From: a virus
DNA length: 30,716 nt
Strand: one strand, 5' to 3'
IMG/VR virus record: IMGVR_UViG_3300022833_000034
Coordinates: 1-30,716 of that record
Shown here: positions 23,802 through 30,219 of the stretch, in pieces
Layout of the letters: each line of letters opens with the position of its first letter
How positions within the stretch are numbered: position 1 is the stretch's first letter
The notes under the pieces: model-generated
The model's database searches: none
Told to the model about the DNA's origin: nothing
The model's input: the letters and a program-made list of their open reading frames with translations, nothing else
Translations under genes and position numbers: made by a program

Positions 23802-24107
23802 CTAATCCGCAAAATCACGTTTATTTTCTCTGGCCTGCGCTTCTTTCATGCTTTTAAGCTTCGCCACATCTACAGAAAGATTGTTTTTAAAGTCTTCGAG
23901 ATAACTATTGTCTCGTTTAACCTTTGCTTCAAGCCAAGCAACACCAGCATCAATATTGGTGGGAAAACTACCAAGAAATGTGTTTTTCCCATAAATAGAT
24001 AACCACGTTTGGAATTTATCCCTATTATTCCTTACACCAGGCAAAAGGTTGTCGGAAGGTGCTAAAACTCTTGGCCTCAAGTTTGCGATTGTGATTTTAT
24101 TAGCCAT
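23802..24107 (-). CDS. AP2-domain DNA-binding protein
   Basis: 101 aa. Residues 23-62 carry the AP2 pattern: PGVRNNRDKFQTWLSIYGKN, then LGSFPTNIDAGVAWLEAK (G-V-x3-R-x-K-[WF]-x-A/W-x-I-x(2)-G-K-x3-LG-x-F-x-T-x2-A). In phages AP2 domains are usually attached to HNH homing endonucleases; here there is no HNH motif and the C-terminus is a charged helix. It would bind DNA through its three-strand sheet. It sits within the recombination operon, its ATG overlapping the exonuclease stop. Confidence 0.75.
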   Translation of the reverse strand: MANKITIANLRPRVLAPSDNLLPGVRNNRDKFQTWLSIYGKNTFLGSFPTNIDAGVAWLEAKVKRDNSYLEDFKNNLSVDVAKLKSMKEAQARENKRDFAD

Positions 24108-25921
24108 TACGCAGCCTCACCACTTGCATACTGACGAGCCATTGCTAGAGCATGTTTCTTGGGCTCTATTATTATTTTTGTTTCTTCTTGCCCCGCTAGA
24201 TAACCGGCTGCGAAAGCGGCTTCAATTAACGATGGCAAACGGCCAAAAACACTCTTAGTTAAACCGTTAGCGGTGTTAGGAGTAGACGCAGTAGCAACAG
24301 GAGTATCTACAGACTCACTGGTTGTATGGGTGTTGCCAGTGCGTTGGGTTAAGCGTTCGTCACTGATACCTCTTTCGTATGCGCCCTCAGATTGCCTTCT
24401 GGCTTCTAACTGTTCAGCATCCTTGGTTGCTTGAGCATCTAAAAAATATGCCTCAATTTCATCAGACGTTTTCTTGGCCTTTGCATTTCTTAAACTGGCT
24501 TCTTCGTCAAGTTTGGATTTTTCAGCCGCAGCCTTAGCAACATTTTCAGCATTAACCTTAGCTTGTTCAGCCGCGGCTTTAGCAGTTGCCTTGGTTTCTT
24601 CTTCTTTGCGTATCTGTTCACGTTGAGAGTCCAAGCGCAATTGCTCGGCTTCTTTGTGTTCAGCTATGCGAGTTTTAACCATGGCTTGAAAATCATCGTT
24701 AGCTTTGAATGCAATGTTGCGCCAATCTGAAAACAAGAATCTGTACTTTTTGTGATGCTCTATAAACGATGAGTTTTCTTGAGCAATTTCAAACCAACCA
24801 TTAAGTTCAATTTTGATTTTAGATACGGCTGTATCTGCGGCATTTTGGAGTGAGTCAATCATCTTCTTGCCTTTCATGGCATCACTAATTGAAATGTCAC
24901 TTACAGGTGGTAAAACATCAAGCTTTTTAAAAATACTGGTATGGCCAAACACTTCATTCTCTGCCAAAACAATTATTCTTTCACGCAACTCTGCTTTACG
25001 CGCCTTAACAAGCTTTGATTCGCGTAGTCTTGATTGGCTGAGTTGCTCTTTTATTTCACGTAAGTCATTAACGAATGCGCTAATGTCGGCAGACTCACTT
25101 AGCGCCAACTCACAAGCAGCATCACAAGCTGCCTCACCACGGCTAAATATTTTTTGCCTGGCTTCTGCATCAGCGAAGTCTTGATCTGTTTCTGGCGTAC
25201 CGTTACTGCTTTTTATCAAAGCAAGTGCTTTAAGGTGGAAATCATTCAGGTTAGACTTTAACGCCATACCATTCATTTGATATTTAATAGCCGGTAAGTC
25301 GCTTATTACTTCTGCTACAACCTTTTCAGCCTTAGCAGTAGGAACATAAGTGGATAGGTCAATTGCAAACTGCTTCCAGCTTGCTATCAGCGCAGAACGC
25401 AATGCAGGGTCGCTTCTATATTCCATGTCAGCCCAATTATCTTTGGTGCCATCTGAGCAAACAAATACAGCATATTCAGCACCAGACAAAAGCAATTGTT
25501 GTTCTAGTTGGTAGGCGTAACTCAACGGTAAATTTCCATCTTTGACGGCTTTCATCAACTTAGCGTTATTTAATTTATGTTCAAAAATAACGTCTTGCAT
25601 CATGGTTAAACCGTCAAAACTAGCCAGCAATGGCAAACCTTCAACTTCTAGCGTTCCTGTAGCTGGAAACAAGTCCTCACTCAACATATCAGCCTCAACA
25701 ATAATTCGCGCCATAGCCTCTGTTTCATGGCCCTTATCGAATATTTTTTGCTGAAATTCTGATACTTCCTTAACTTCGCCCGTTGCTTTCATATGTAAAA
25801 GCTCTGAGCGCGTCATAAACTTTGACTCGCCCATTACTGCTGGCGCTTCACTTGCTGTAAAGTGCTTGGCGCGAAGTTCTAGCCACTCACTTGACCCTTG
25901 AGATACTGAAATTATGTTCAT
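24107..25921 (-). CDS. YqaJ-family exonuclease with long C-terminal coiled-coil extension
   Basis: 604 aa from the ATG at 25921, chosen because AGGAGGA lies 6-8 bases upstream and the ATG overlaps the recT stop. Residues 1-200 are a YqaJ/lambda-exo-type nuclease: SSEWLELRAKHFTASEAPAV, FDKGHETEAMAR, and catalytic Asp103, Glu114 and Lys116 (SFDGL...VIFEHK). It resects double-strand ends 5'-3' for the partner annealase. Lambda exo is 226 aa; the remaining 400 residues here are helical, with a DUF1351-like middle and a Lys/Ala/Glu-rich coiled coil at about 420-510, ending in a short globular-looking tail. The extension may be a fused accessory protein. Confidence 0.85.
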   Translation of the reverse strand: MNIISVSQGSSEWLELRAKHFTASEAPAVMGESKFMTRSELLHMKATGEVKEVSEFQQKIFDKGHETEAMARIIVEADMLSEDLFPATGTLEVEGLPLLASFDGLTMMQDVIFEHKLNNAKLMKAVKDGNLPLSYAYQLEQQLLLSGAEYAVFVCSDGTKDNWADMEYRSDPALRSALIASWKQFAIDLSTYVPTAKAEKVVAEVISDLPAIKYQMNGMALKSNLNDFHLKALALIKSSNGTPETDQDFADAEARQKIFSRGEAACDAACELALSESADISAFVNDLREIKEQLSQSRLRESKLVKARKAELRERIIVLAENEVFGHTSIFKKLDVLPPVSDISISDAMKGKKMIDSLQNAADTAVSKIKIELNGWFEIAQENSSFIEHHKKYRFLFSDWRNIAFKANDDFQAMVKTRIAEHKEAEQLRLDSQREQIRKEEETKATAKAAAEQAKVNAENVAKAAAEKSKLDEEASLRNAKAKKTSDEIEAYFLDAQATKDAEQLEARRQSEGAYERGISDERLTQRTGNTHTTSESVDTPVATASTPNTANGLTKSVFGRLPSLIEAAFAAGYLAGQEETKIIIEPKKHALAMARQYASGEAA

Positions 25922-26679
25922 GCTGCGTCCTCCTGGTTGCAAGTTCTTACTTGATGCTCTAACTCGTCTGATAACTCATACTTTGATTTGATCATAGCGA
26001 CTAAATCATCAGGGTCTTTCCCAGCGTCTAATGCTGATGCCCACTTATTAGCCTGCTTATTGAATGCGTCTTGGGTAAACTCAGGTTTGCTAATAGCTTT
26101 CTGTTTTTCTGGCTCACTAGATTTATTAATTGGGTTAAGTTCGCGCTCAATGGGCAAATCCTCGGCTTCCTCAACTGAAATTAATCCAGCCAATGCGTCA
26201 GCAAATTGATTCCGCAATGCAAATCCTCTCGCCCTCATTGCTAACATGCGCTTGGGGTATTGCGTCCAAGGCCCAGCTTTGCCCCAAAGTTTTGCCGCTT
26301 TTGCATCGACCTCACTGAATTTTTGAGTGTGCTTTTCGCCACCTTTACGATGAACGATACAAGTTGCAGTCATGCTAGATTCGTCAAAAACCTCGTTTAT
26401 CCCTCCAAACTTAGGGTGGTTTTGTACAAGAGCCATTAACGCATCACCATAGATTGAGGGGCGACCGTTTATTACTGCGATGTTTTGAATGGCTTGAAGT
26501 GGGTTAAGTCCGACTTCATTACCCATCATCATTGCAACGAGCGTATCTTCTGGCTTGCCTTTGTAACTAGTTGGGCAAAGCTGCGAGTTGCATATCATGG
26601 TTGCAAGATTCATTGCCTCGTTTAAGTTTGCCGGTGTTAATGCAAACCCTGTACTTGCTACTGCTGTTGAATTGCTCAC
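25918..26679 (-). CDS. recT: RecT-family single-strand annealing protein
   Basis: 253 aa. The core motif MNLATMICNSQLCPTSYKGK, then GNEVGLNPLQAIQNIAVING, RPSIYGDALMALVQNHP and YPKRMLAMRARGFALRNQFAD is the standard RecT signature. It anneals complementary strands exposed by the YqaJ exonuclease encoded immediately downstream (4-bp overlap). The C-terminal 80 residues are Lys/Pro/Glu-rich and variable, as is usual. Its start is coupled to the small gene upstream. Confidence 0.95.
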   Translation of the reverse strand: MSNSTAVASTGFALTPANLNEAMNLATMICNSQLCPTSYKGKPEDTLVAMMMGNEVGLNPLQAIQNIAVINGRPSIYGDALMALVQNHPKFGGINEVFDESSMTATCIVHRKGGEKHTQKFSEVDAKAAKLWGKAGPWTQYPKRMLAMRARGFALRNQFADALAGLISVEEAEDLPIERELNPINKSSEPEKQKAISKPEFTQDAFNKQANKWASALDAGKDPDDLVAMIKSKYELSDELEHQVRTCNQEDAA

Positions 26680-26807
26680 AACGTCACCTCACTTTTGGAA
26701 AATGTTAAAACCCATCCAGAGGGTCTACCCTGGACAACTAACTGCAAACCCAAACGCCTTAATATGCGTTTAGCCTGCTGCGCTTTGTGTAGCTTTTTGA
26801 ATGTCAT
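26676..26807 (-). CDS. Small basic protein upstream of recT
   Basis: 43 aa from the ATG at 26807, which has GGAG about 10 bases upstream; the open frame extends farther 5' but without a good start. The product is rich in Lys, Arg and Gln (KKLHKAQQAKRILRRLGLQL) then forms strands (VVQGRPSGWVLTFS). The stop overlaps the recT ATG by 4 bases. No family is recognised. Confidence 0.55.
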   Translation of the reverse strand: MTFKKLHKAQQAKRILRRLGLQLVVQGRPSGWVLTFSKSEVTL

Positions 26808-26893
26808 TCTTTTAAACTCCGTACTGTTGTCTACTAACCTCTGCGTAGAAACTTCGGTTAGTAGGTGGTTGAGCCCTTTAATTAGGGCTGTTT

Positions 26894-27118
26894 TTAAGCT
26901 GCTTCTGAAACACACAACATGCTGTAAATTAAATCTAGCGTTGCTTGGTCAGGTATTAGCTGAATGATTTGCTCCGCTGTTAGCTGCTCGAAAACATGGT
27001 GCAAGTTGACACCCTCCAGCTTTGCTGAAACTTTCCCGCTATTGACTGTCAAACCTTCAATACTGCGGCACTCAATAGCAAAATCGCTATAAGTACCTTC
27101 TGTGTTTCTAATTGCCAT
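26894..27118 (-). CDS. 74-aa protein of unknown function
   Basis: Starts with an ATG coupled to the upstream stop (one-base overlap at 27118). It has a strand-rich first half (AIECRSIEGLTVNSGKVSAKL) and an acidic helical second half (VFEQLTAEQIIQLIPDQATL). No signal or membrane segment. Between the antirepressor and recT, in the place where lambda carries gam, kil and cIII, so a host-interaction role is possible but there is no sequence support for a specific one. Confidence 0.6.
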   Translation of the reverse strand: MAIRNTEGTYSDFAIECRSIEGLTVNSGKVSAKLEGVNLHHVFEQLTAEQIIQLIPDQATLDLIYSMLCVSEAA

Positions 27119-27507
27119 TATTGACTCCCTACATTCGCTGCTTCTTCCGTTGCCCAGGTATTTGCTAACGCCTCAATTGCCAACGTTCTGACTGCTCGAC
27201 GAAGTGGTATAACTTCAAACTCATTCTTAGTAGTCATTAGCTGATAGTGCATAGCCTCGATATTTTTGCCATCAAACGTTGCGTCAACAATATCCTGCTG
27301 ATCTAAACAGTTGACCCTACTAGTTGGGTAAACAAGCTGGTAAAACCCGCCAGTGGTGAGAGCGTTGGTTATTTCAGAGCGAAAAAACTCGAAGTTTTCC
27401 AGATCACTGTTTTCCGGCTCAGTTGTACTGACTAACTCAACGCTAGTGCCAAAAATAGCGCTAAAACTTGAGTTTAGAATTTGATTTGATTTGATTGCTG
27501 CGTTCAT
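27118..27507 (-). CDS. 129-aa protein of unknown function
   Basis: The frame ends one base into the next gene and starts 3 bases after the antirepressor stop. The product is acidic in the middle (TTEPENSDLENFEFF), with YQLVYPTSRVNCLDQQDIVDATF and a C-terminal helix VIPLRRAVRTLAIEALA. No catalytic or metal-binding motif is visible. It shares the leftward operon with the recombination genes. Confidence 0.6.
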   Translation of the reverse strand: MNAAIKSNQILNSSFSAIFGTSVELVSTTEPENSDLENFEFFRSEITNALTTGGFYQLVYPTSRVNCLDQQDIVDATFDGKNIEAMHYQLMTTKNEFEVIPLRRAVRTLAIEALANTWATEEAANVGSQ

Positions 27508-27509
27508 AA

Positions 27510-28277
27510 TTAAGCTACCTTGCTGAAAAATTTGTTTTGAAAGTACATCTGGCCCTTTGCTGTAATAAGCGTTTTAAACCAAAGTTGAATTTCACCGTTC
27601 TGATCTTTGCGAGTTTTCTCTTGAAGTTTAAATAAACCTTGATCAACGTACTTCTGGTAAGGTCTATTTCTTTGACTAAAACTATCCATCACATAACTTC
27701 CTTCACGAAGCATGGCGAAAAGCTTGTTTTGTCCTGTGCCAACTGATTTGGCAAAGTCTCTGATACAAACGCTATTGATTGAATCGTTAACCGCTTCGGC
27801 AAACGCTATTTTGGGTTGTGCGGCTTCAAGCTTTTCTGCCAAGTCAGCAGCTAAACGTAATGACTCAGCAAAACTCTTAGGCATATTCTGTTGTGATTGG
27901 TAGGTGCCAGTCTTACGAATAGAAGGAAGGACTTCACCAACCACCCAATCTTCAAACTTTTCAGCCTCTGGCATTTTCGAACGCATGATTAAACGGTAAA
28001 CGTCACGTTCTGGAATTATTTGATATTGAGTTACGGATTGATTGTGAGAATAACCAGCTGCTCTACATGCCTTGTAATCACTGGATACTAGCAATTCGCT
28101 ACCACCTATAAGTTTAACGTTCTTACAATGGTCTTGAATCGCTTCTGACGTATTTGCATAACCAAGTAGATCAGCAACATCCTTTGCAATAAACATTGGC
28201 TCACCGTTTTGATCAATTACTCGGACTTCACTTGATTTGAATTTGAAAGGAATTACGTTGCTGGTTGGTGTACTCAT
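27510..28277 (-). CDS. Antirepressor, Bro-N plus KilAC domains
   Basis: 255 aa. Residues about 14-115 form a Bro-N domain: SEVRVIDQNGEPMFIAKDVA, DLLGYANTSEAIQDHC, YQIIPERDVYRLIMRSKMPE, EDWVVGEVLPSIRKTG. Residues about 155-250 are a KilAC domain: CIRDFAKSVGTGQNKLFAML, QRNRPYQKYVDQGLF, TLITAKGQMYF. Phage antirepressors of this build bind and inactivate the CI-type repressor. It is the first gene of the leftward operon, and its promoter carries two copies of the predicted CI operator, so it is itself under repressor control: a switch in which loss of repression produces more antirepressor. Confidence 0.88.
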   Translation of the reverse strand: MSTPTSNVIPFKFKSSEVRVIDQNGEPMFIAKDVADLLGYANTSEAIQDHCKNVKLIGGSELLVSSDYKACRAAGYSHNQSVTQYQIIPERDVYRLIMRSKMPEAEKFEDWVVGEVLPSIRKTGTYQSQQNMPKSFAESLRLAADLAEKLEAAQPKIAFAEAVNDSINSVCIRDFAKSVGTGQNKLFAMLREGSYVMDSFSQRNRPYQKYVDQGLFKLQEKTRKDQNGEIQLWFKTLITAKGQMYFQNKFFSKVA

Positions 28278-28308
28278 GTTGATGCCTTAATTAAGTAACT
28301 TGCCAATC

Positions 28309-28346
28309 AGTGTACAAGATATTCTTGTTATGGCAAGTAAAACTTG
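28309..28346 (-). promoter_or_regulatory. Leftward promoter pL with two repressor operators (OL-like)
   Basis: Read on the minus strand: -35 TTGCCA (28336-28331), 16-bp spacer, -10 TACACT (28314-28309), with start near 28302 and the antirepressor ATG at 28277. Two CAAG-N5-CTTG operators lie over it: 28315-28327 (CAAGATATTCTTG, filling the spacer) and 28334-28346 (CAAGTAAAACTTG, overlapping the -35). The same motif occurs three times at OR. Binding at either site would block polymerase. Confidence 0.75.
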
Positions 28347-28364
28347 TTGTTTTTATCTTAGGCA

Positions 28365-28389
28365 TAAAAAAACCCGCTATTAACGGGTT
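28365..28389 (-). terminator. Terminator of the repressor transcript
   Basis: On the minus strand AACCCG (28389-28384) pairs with CGGGTT (28376-28371) around a 7-base loop and is followed by a run of six T. It lies 67 bases after the repressor stop and just before the leftward promoter, so it insulates the repressor transcript from the antirepressor operon. Confidence 0.8.
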
Positions 28390-28455
28390 AATTATTATTA
28401 AGTTAAGTTATCGCCAAACACTAGACGAATAAAAAACCTTTCCTATTATATTGAC

Positions 28456-29064
28456 TCACTCTGCATCTACCATAATGTCTGGATGCTCCAAAGCGTTAAA
28501 GCTATTCAGCCTCAACCTGCTTGCGCCAGGCTTATACAGACGCATTACTTTTAACAAACCTTCATAAAGAACTGCGTACACTCCTCCATCAACTGCTGAG
28601 ATTTCTTTTGTATCTATCACAACCATGTCGCCATCAAAAAGCCTTGGCTCCATGCTGTTTCCTGATATAAATACACATAAGGAATAACTTTCATCTACCC
28701 CACACCCGTCAAAAAGAGACTTTGGAAGCTTGATAACTTTCCCTTTTCTTAAACTTAAATCTCCATCCGTGACTACGACACTCATAAGAACTGACACCTC
28801 TACTTCTTCATTATCTTCGAGTAATCCAACAGGACTTACATTTGTGTTAACACATCCATCGCCACCCGCTATAAGCGTTAATTCGTTGATTTTTAAAGCG
28901 CGACACAGGGCGCTTCTATTTTTACCTAACACGTCATTTCTGCCGCGCTCCAAGTTTTGTACAGCGGTAACACTGACTTTTACAACCTCTGCTAATTTGT
29001 TTTGTGAATAACCAATACCTTTTCTGTAGTGCTTAATTCTCAAACCCTGATCTATTAGCCGCAC
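28456..29064 (-). CDS. CI-like repressor, XRE HTH plus S24 peptidase domain
   Basis: 202 aa from a GTG at 29064 with GGAG 8 bases upstream. The N-terminal HTH spans about residues 8-65 (YSQNKLAEVVKVSVTAVQNL). The C-terminal half is an S24/LexA-like domain with catalytic Ser137 in ISGNSMEPRLFDGDMVVID and Lys172 in GLLKVMR, 35 residues apart as in LexA. The Ala-Gly or Cys-Gly cleavage dipeptide expected about 35-40 residues before Ser137 is not seen; that region reads SVVVTDGDLS. It should bind CAAG-N5-CTTG at OL and OR, holding the lysogenic state and preventing expression of cro and the antirepressor. Confidence 0.9.
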   Translation of the reverse strand: MRLIDQGLRIKHYRKGIGYSQNKLAEVVKVSVTAVQNLERGRNDVLGKNRSALCRALKINELTLIAGGDGCVNTNVSPVGLLEDNEEVEVSVLMSVVVTDGDLSLRKGKVIKLPKSLFDGCGVDESYSLCVFISGNSMEPRLFDGDMVVIDTKEISAVDGGVYAVLYEGLLKVMRLYKPGASRLRLNSFNALEHPDIMVDAE

Positions 29065-29102
29065 GTTGCGATCTCCAAGTAATTACAATCCAACCTAAAG
29101 TA

Positions 29103-29172
29103 CAAGCATTGCTTGCTTAACAAAAGACTAGAATAACTTGCTATTTGTGTATTTATGGGCAAGAATAACTTG
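29103..29172. promoter_or_regulatory. OR operator region with three CAAG-N5-CTTG sites
   Basis: Operators: 29103-29115 (CAAGCATTGCTTG, perfect dyad), 29128-29140 (CTAGAATAACTTG, one arm mismatch) and 29160-29172 (CAAGAATAACTTG). They occupy the space between the divergent cI and cro starts, as OR3, OR2 and OR1 do in lambda. The centres are about 25 and 32 bp apart. The pR and pRM promoters must lie here but no pair of hexamers is convincing enough to name; TAGAAT (29129-29134) and AAGAAT (29161-29166) are -10-like. The spacing of the right pair is wider than in lambda. Confidence 0.75.
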
Positions 29173-29192
29173 TATAGAATTAAGGGGTGGTT

Positions 29193-29420
29193 ATGAAGGG
29201 CATAGAGAAGGCCGTAAAAAATGCAGGTGGCGCGGGAAACCTCGCTGAACAATTGGGTGTTTCTTATGAGGCTGTCAGGCTTTGGCGGAAACTTGGATTT
29301 GTACCTCAGAAAAGTGTTTTTGATGTTGAAGATAAAACTGGCGTGTCTTGTTTTGAGCTTAATCCAACAGTTTACCCTGTCAACAGGTTCATTGATGTGA
29401 GCCTCAAACAAGCCAGTTAG
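29193..29420 (+). CDS. Cro-like HTH protein
   Basis: 75 aa from the ATG at 29193, preceded by AAGGGG at 5 bases; an in-frame GTG at 29187 is less likely because it lies on the ribosome binding site. Residues 10-35 (GGAGNLAEQLGVSYEAVRLW) are a helix-turn-helix of the YdaS/Cro type, followed by the conserved-looking GFVPQKSVFDVEDKTGVSCF and ELNPTVYP. As first gene of the rightward operon it probably binds the same operators as the repressor and shuts off cI expression during lytic growth. Confidence 0.85.
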   Translation: MKGIEKAVKNAGGAGNLAEQLGVSYEAVRLWRKLGFVPQKSVFDVEDKTGVSCFELNPTVYPVNRFIDVSLKQAS

Positions 29421-29442
29421 CAATTTAAACAGAGAGTTTATT

Positions 29443-29622
29443 ATGTATAACAATCGAAACTACGTTAGAGAAAACGCCATAAAAGTGAGATTTAGCAATG
29501 AAGAACTAGAAGCGATTAGTGCCCTAGCAAGTTTGTCACGTAAACAGAAAGCTGCGTTCATTTATGATGCCGTTATGCGTCAGATTGCGATTGAAATTAA
29601 TTATAAACAACGTGGGGTGTAA
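29443..29622 (+). CDS. Ribbon-helix-helix (Arc-like) small protein
   Basis: 59 aa: a short strand NAIKVRFSNEE, helix LEAISALASLS, turn, and helix QKAAFIYDAVMRQIAIEI, the order of the Arc/MetJ ribbon-helix-helix fold that binds DNA as a dimer. AGAGAG lies about 8 bases before the ATG. It directly precedes another probable RHH protein (the next ATG follows the stop with no gap). It occupies the place of cII in lambda, so a regulatory role in the lysis-lysogeny decision is possible. Confidence 0.7.
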   Translation: MYNNRNYVRENAIKVRFSNEELEAISALASLSRKQKAAFIYDAVMRQIAIEINYKQRGV

Positions 29623-29832
29623 ATGAAGGGTCTGGAAAGTGTCATGTTTTCTGATATGCAAATCAAAGAATTAACAGAAGCGGCTAATCATCGAGGCGTA
29701 ACCGTCAGTGAGTTAGTCGAGTCTAAAACCAGAGAGTTTTTAAACCAGGTCAGTGGCAGAAAAGAGCTGAAAAAGTCCGTAATTTTAACTTTTAGGCCCC
29801 TCAAAAGCACCCATTATATTGGTGTTAGATGA
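29623..29832 (+). CDS. Second small ribbon-helix-helix-like protein
   Basis: 69 aa, starting directly after the stop of the previous gene with GGGG upstream. SVMFSDMQIKELTEAANHRG and VTVSELVESKTREFLNQV give strand-helix-turn-helix, again RHH-like; the C-terminal tail (KKSVILTFRPLKS) is basic. It may be a partner or paralogue of its neighbour. Function unknown. Confidence 0.55.
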   Translation: MKGLESVMFSDMQIKELTEAANHRGVTVSELVESKTREFLNQVSGRKELKKSVILTFRPLKSTHYIGVR

Positions 29833-29846
29833 TCATGTGCCAATAG

Positions 29847-29893
29847 TGATGTTATCAATCACATCAGTTTGAAGGCCGATTAAGTTCGGTTTT
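29847..29893 (+). promoter_or_regulatory. Inverted repeat and weak hairpin after the RHH genes
   Basis: TGATGT (29847-29852) and ACATCA (29861-29866) form a dyad 8 bases apart, which could be a regulator site. Next, AAGGCCGA (29872-29879) can pair with TCGGTTTT (29886-29893), with two G-T pairs and a short loop, ending in four T: a weak terminator of the tR1 type. It would attenuate transcription into the replication genes. Confidence 0.4.
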
Positions 29894-29968
29894 CAGGTGC
29901 TCCACACGCGACTCTATGTAGATGCGTTAAACGTTCGAGATAACAGGGACTCGGCGAATTCAATTCAA

Positions 29969-30085
29969 TAAAAAACCCCGGTCAATGCGCTAGAACTACG
30001 GGGTTAATTACCAACGGATTAAGTATGAGCAAATTAGAAAGAAAAATCAACATTCAAATTATTAATAAAGGTGTTCAGCTATCAA
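29969..30085 (-). ncRNA. Predicted OOP-like antisense RNA
   Basis: On the minus strand there is a good sigma-70 promoter: -35 TTGATA (30085-30080), 16-bp spacer, -10 AATAAT (30063-30058), start near 30051. The transcript would end at an intrinsic terminator, AACCCCG (30005-29999) pairing with CGGGGTT (29980-29974) and a T-run to 29969, giving about 80 nt. Lambda OOP RNA is 77 nt, leftward, and lies beside the O gene. This RNA would cover the ribosome binding site and start of the 64-aa gene at 30025. Span given includes the promoter; the RNA itself is about 29969-30051. Confidence 0.55.
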
Positions 30086-30219
30086 CAGCAAACGGCTGCA
30101 ACACAACGTCTATGACACGTAAAGAGCTGCAAGTGTTAATAAGTGACGCTTTGATCGCTGAACGTGTCCTGGGCGATGCTGAGAGAGCTAGAAAAACAGT
30201 GTTACGGGCGGTGAGCTAA
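30025..30219 (+). CDS. 64-aa protein of unknown function upstream of the initiator
   Basis: Basic and helical: KLERKINIQIINKGVQLSTA, then MTRKELQVLISDALIAERVL and a basic end. It does not have the HTH of lambda CII. The stop overlaps the initiator ATG (TAATG), so initiator translation may be coupled to it. Its start and Shine-Dalgarno region are complementary to the predicted antisense RNA, so control of this gene would pass to replication. Confidence 0.65.
   Translation: MSKLERKINIQIINKGVQLSTANGCNTTSMTRKELQVLISDALIAERVLGDAERARKTVLRAVS

Noticed and set aside
25922-25942. Seven extra N-terminal residues on the exonuclease
   Set aside because: These codons include the AGGAGGA ribosome binding site for the ATG at 25921.
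29055-29453. 132-aa open frame on the minus strand across OR and cro
   Set aside because: It overlaps the operators, the Cro-like gene and the end of the repressor start region; the Cro-like gene has a good start and domain.
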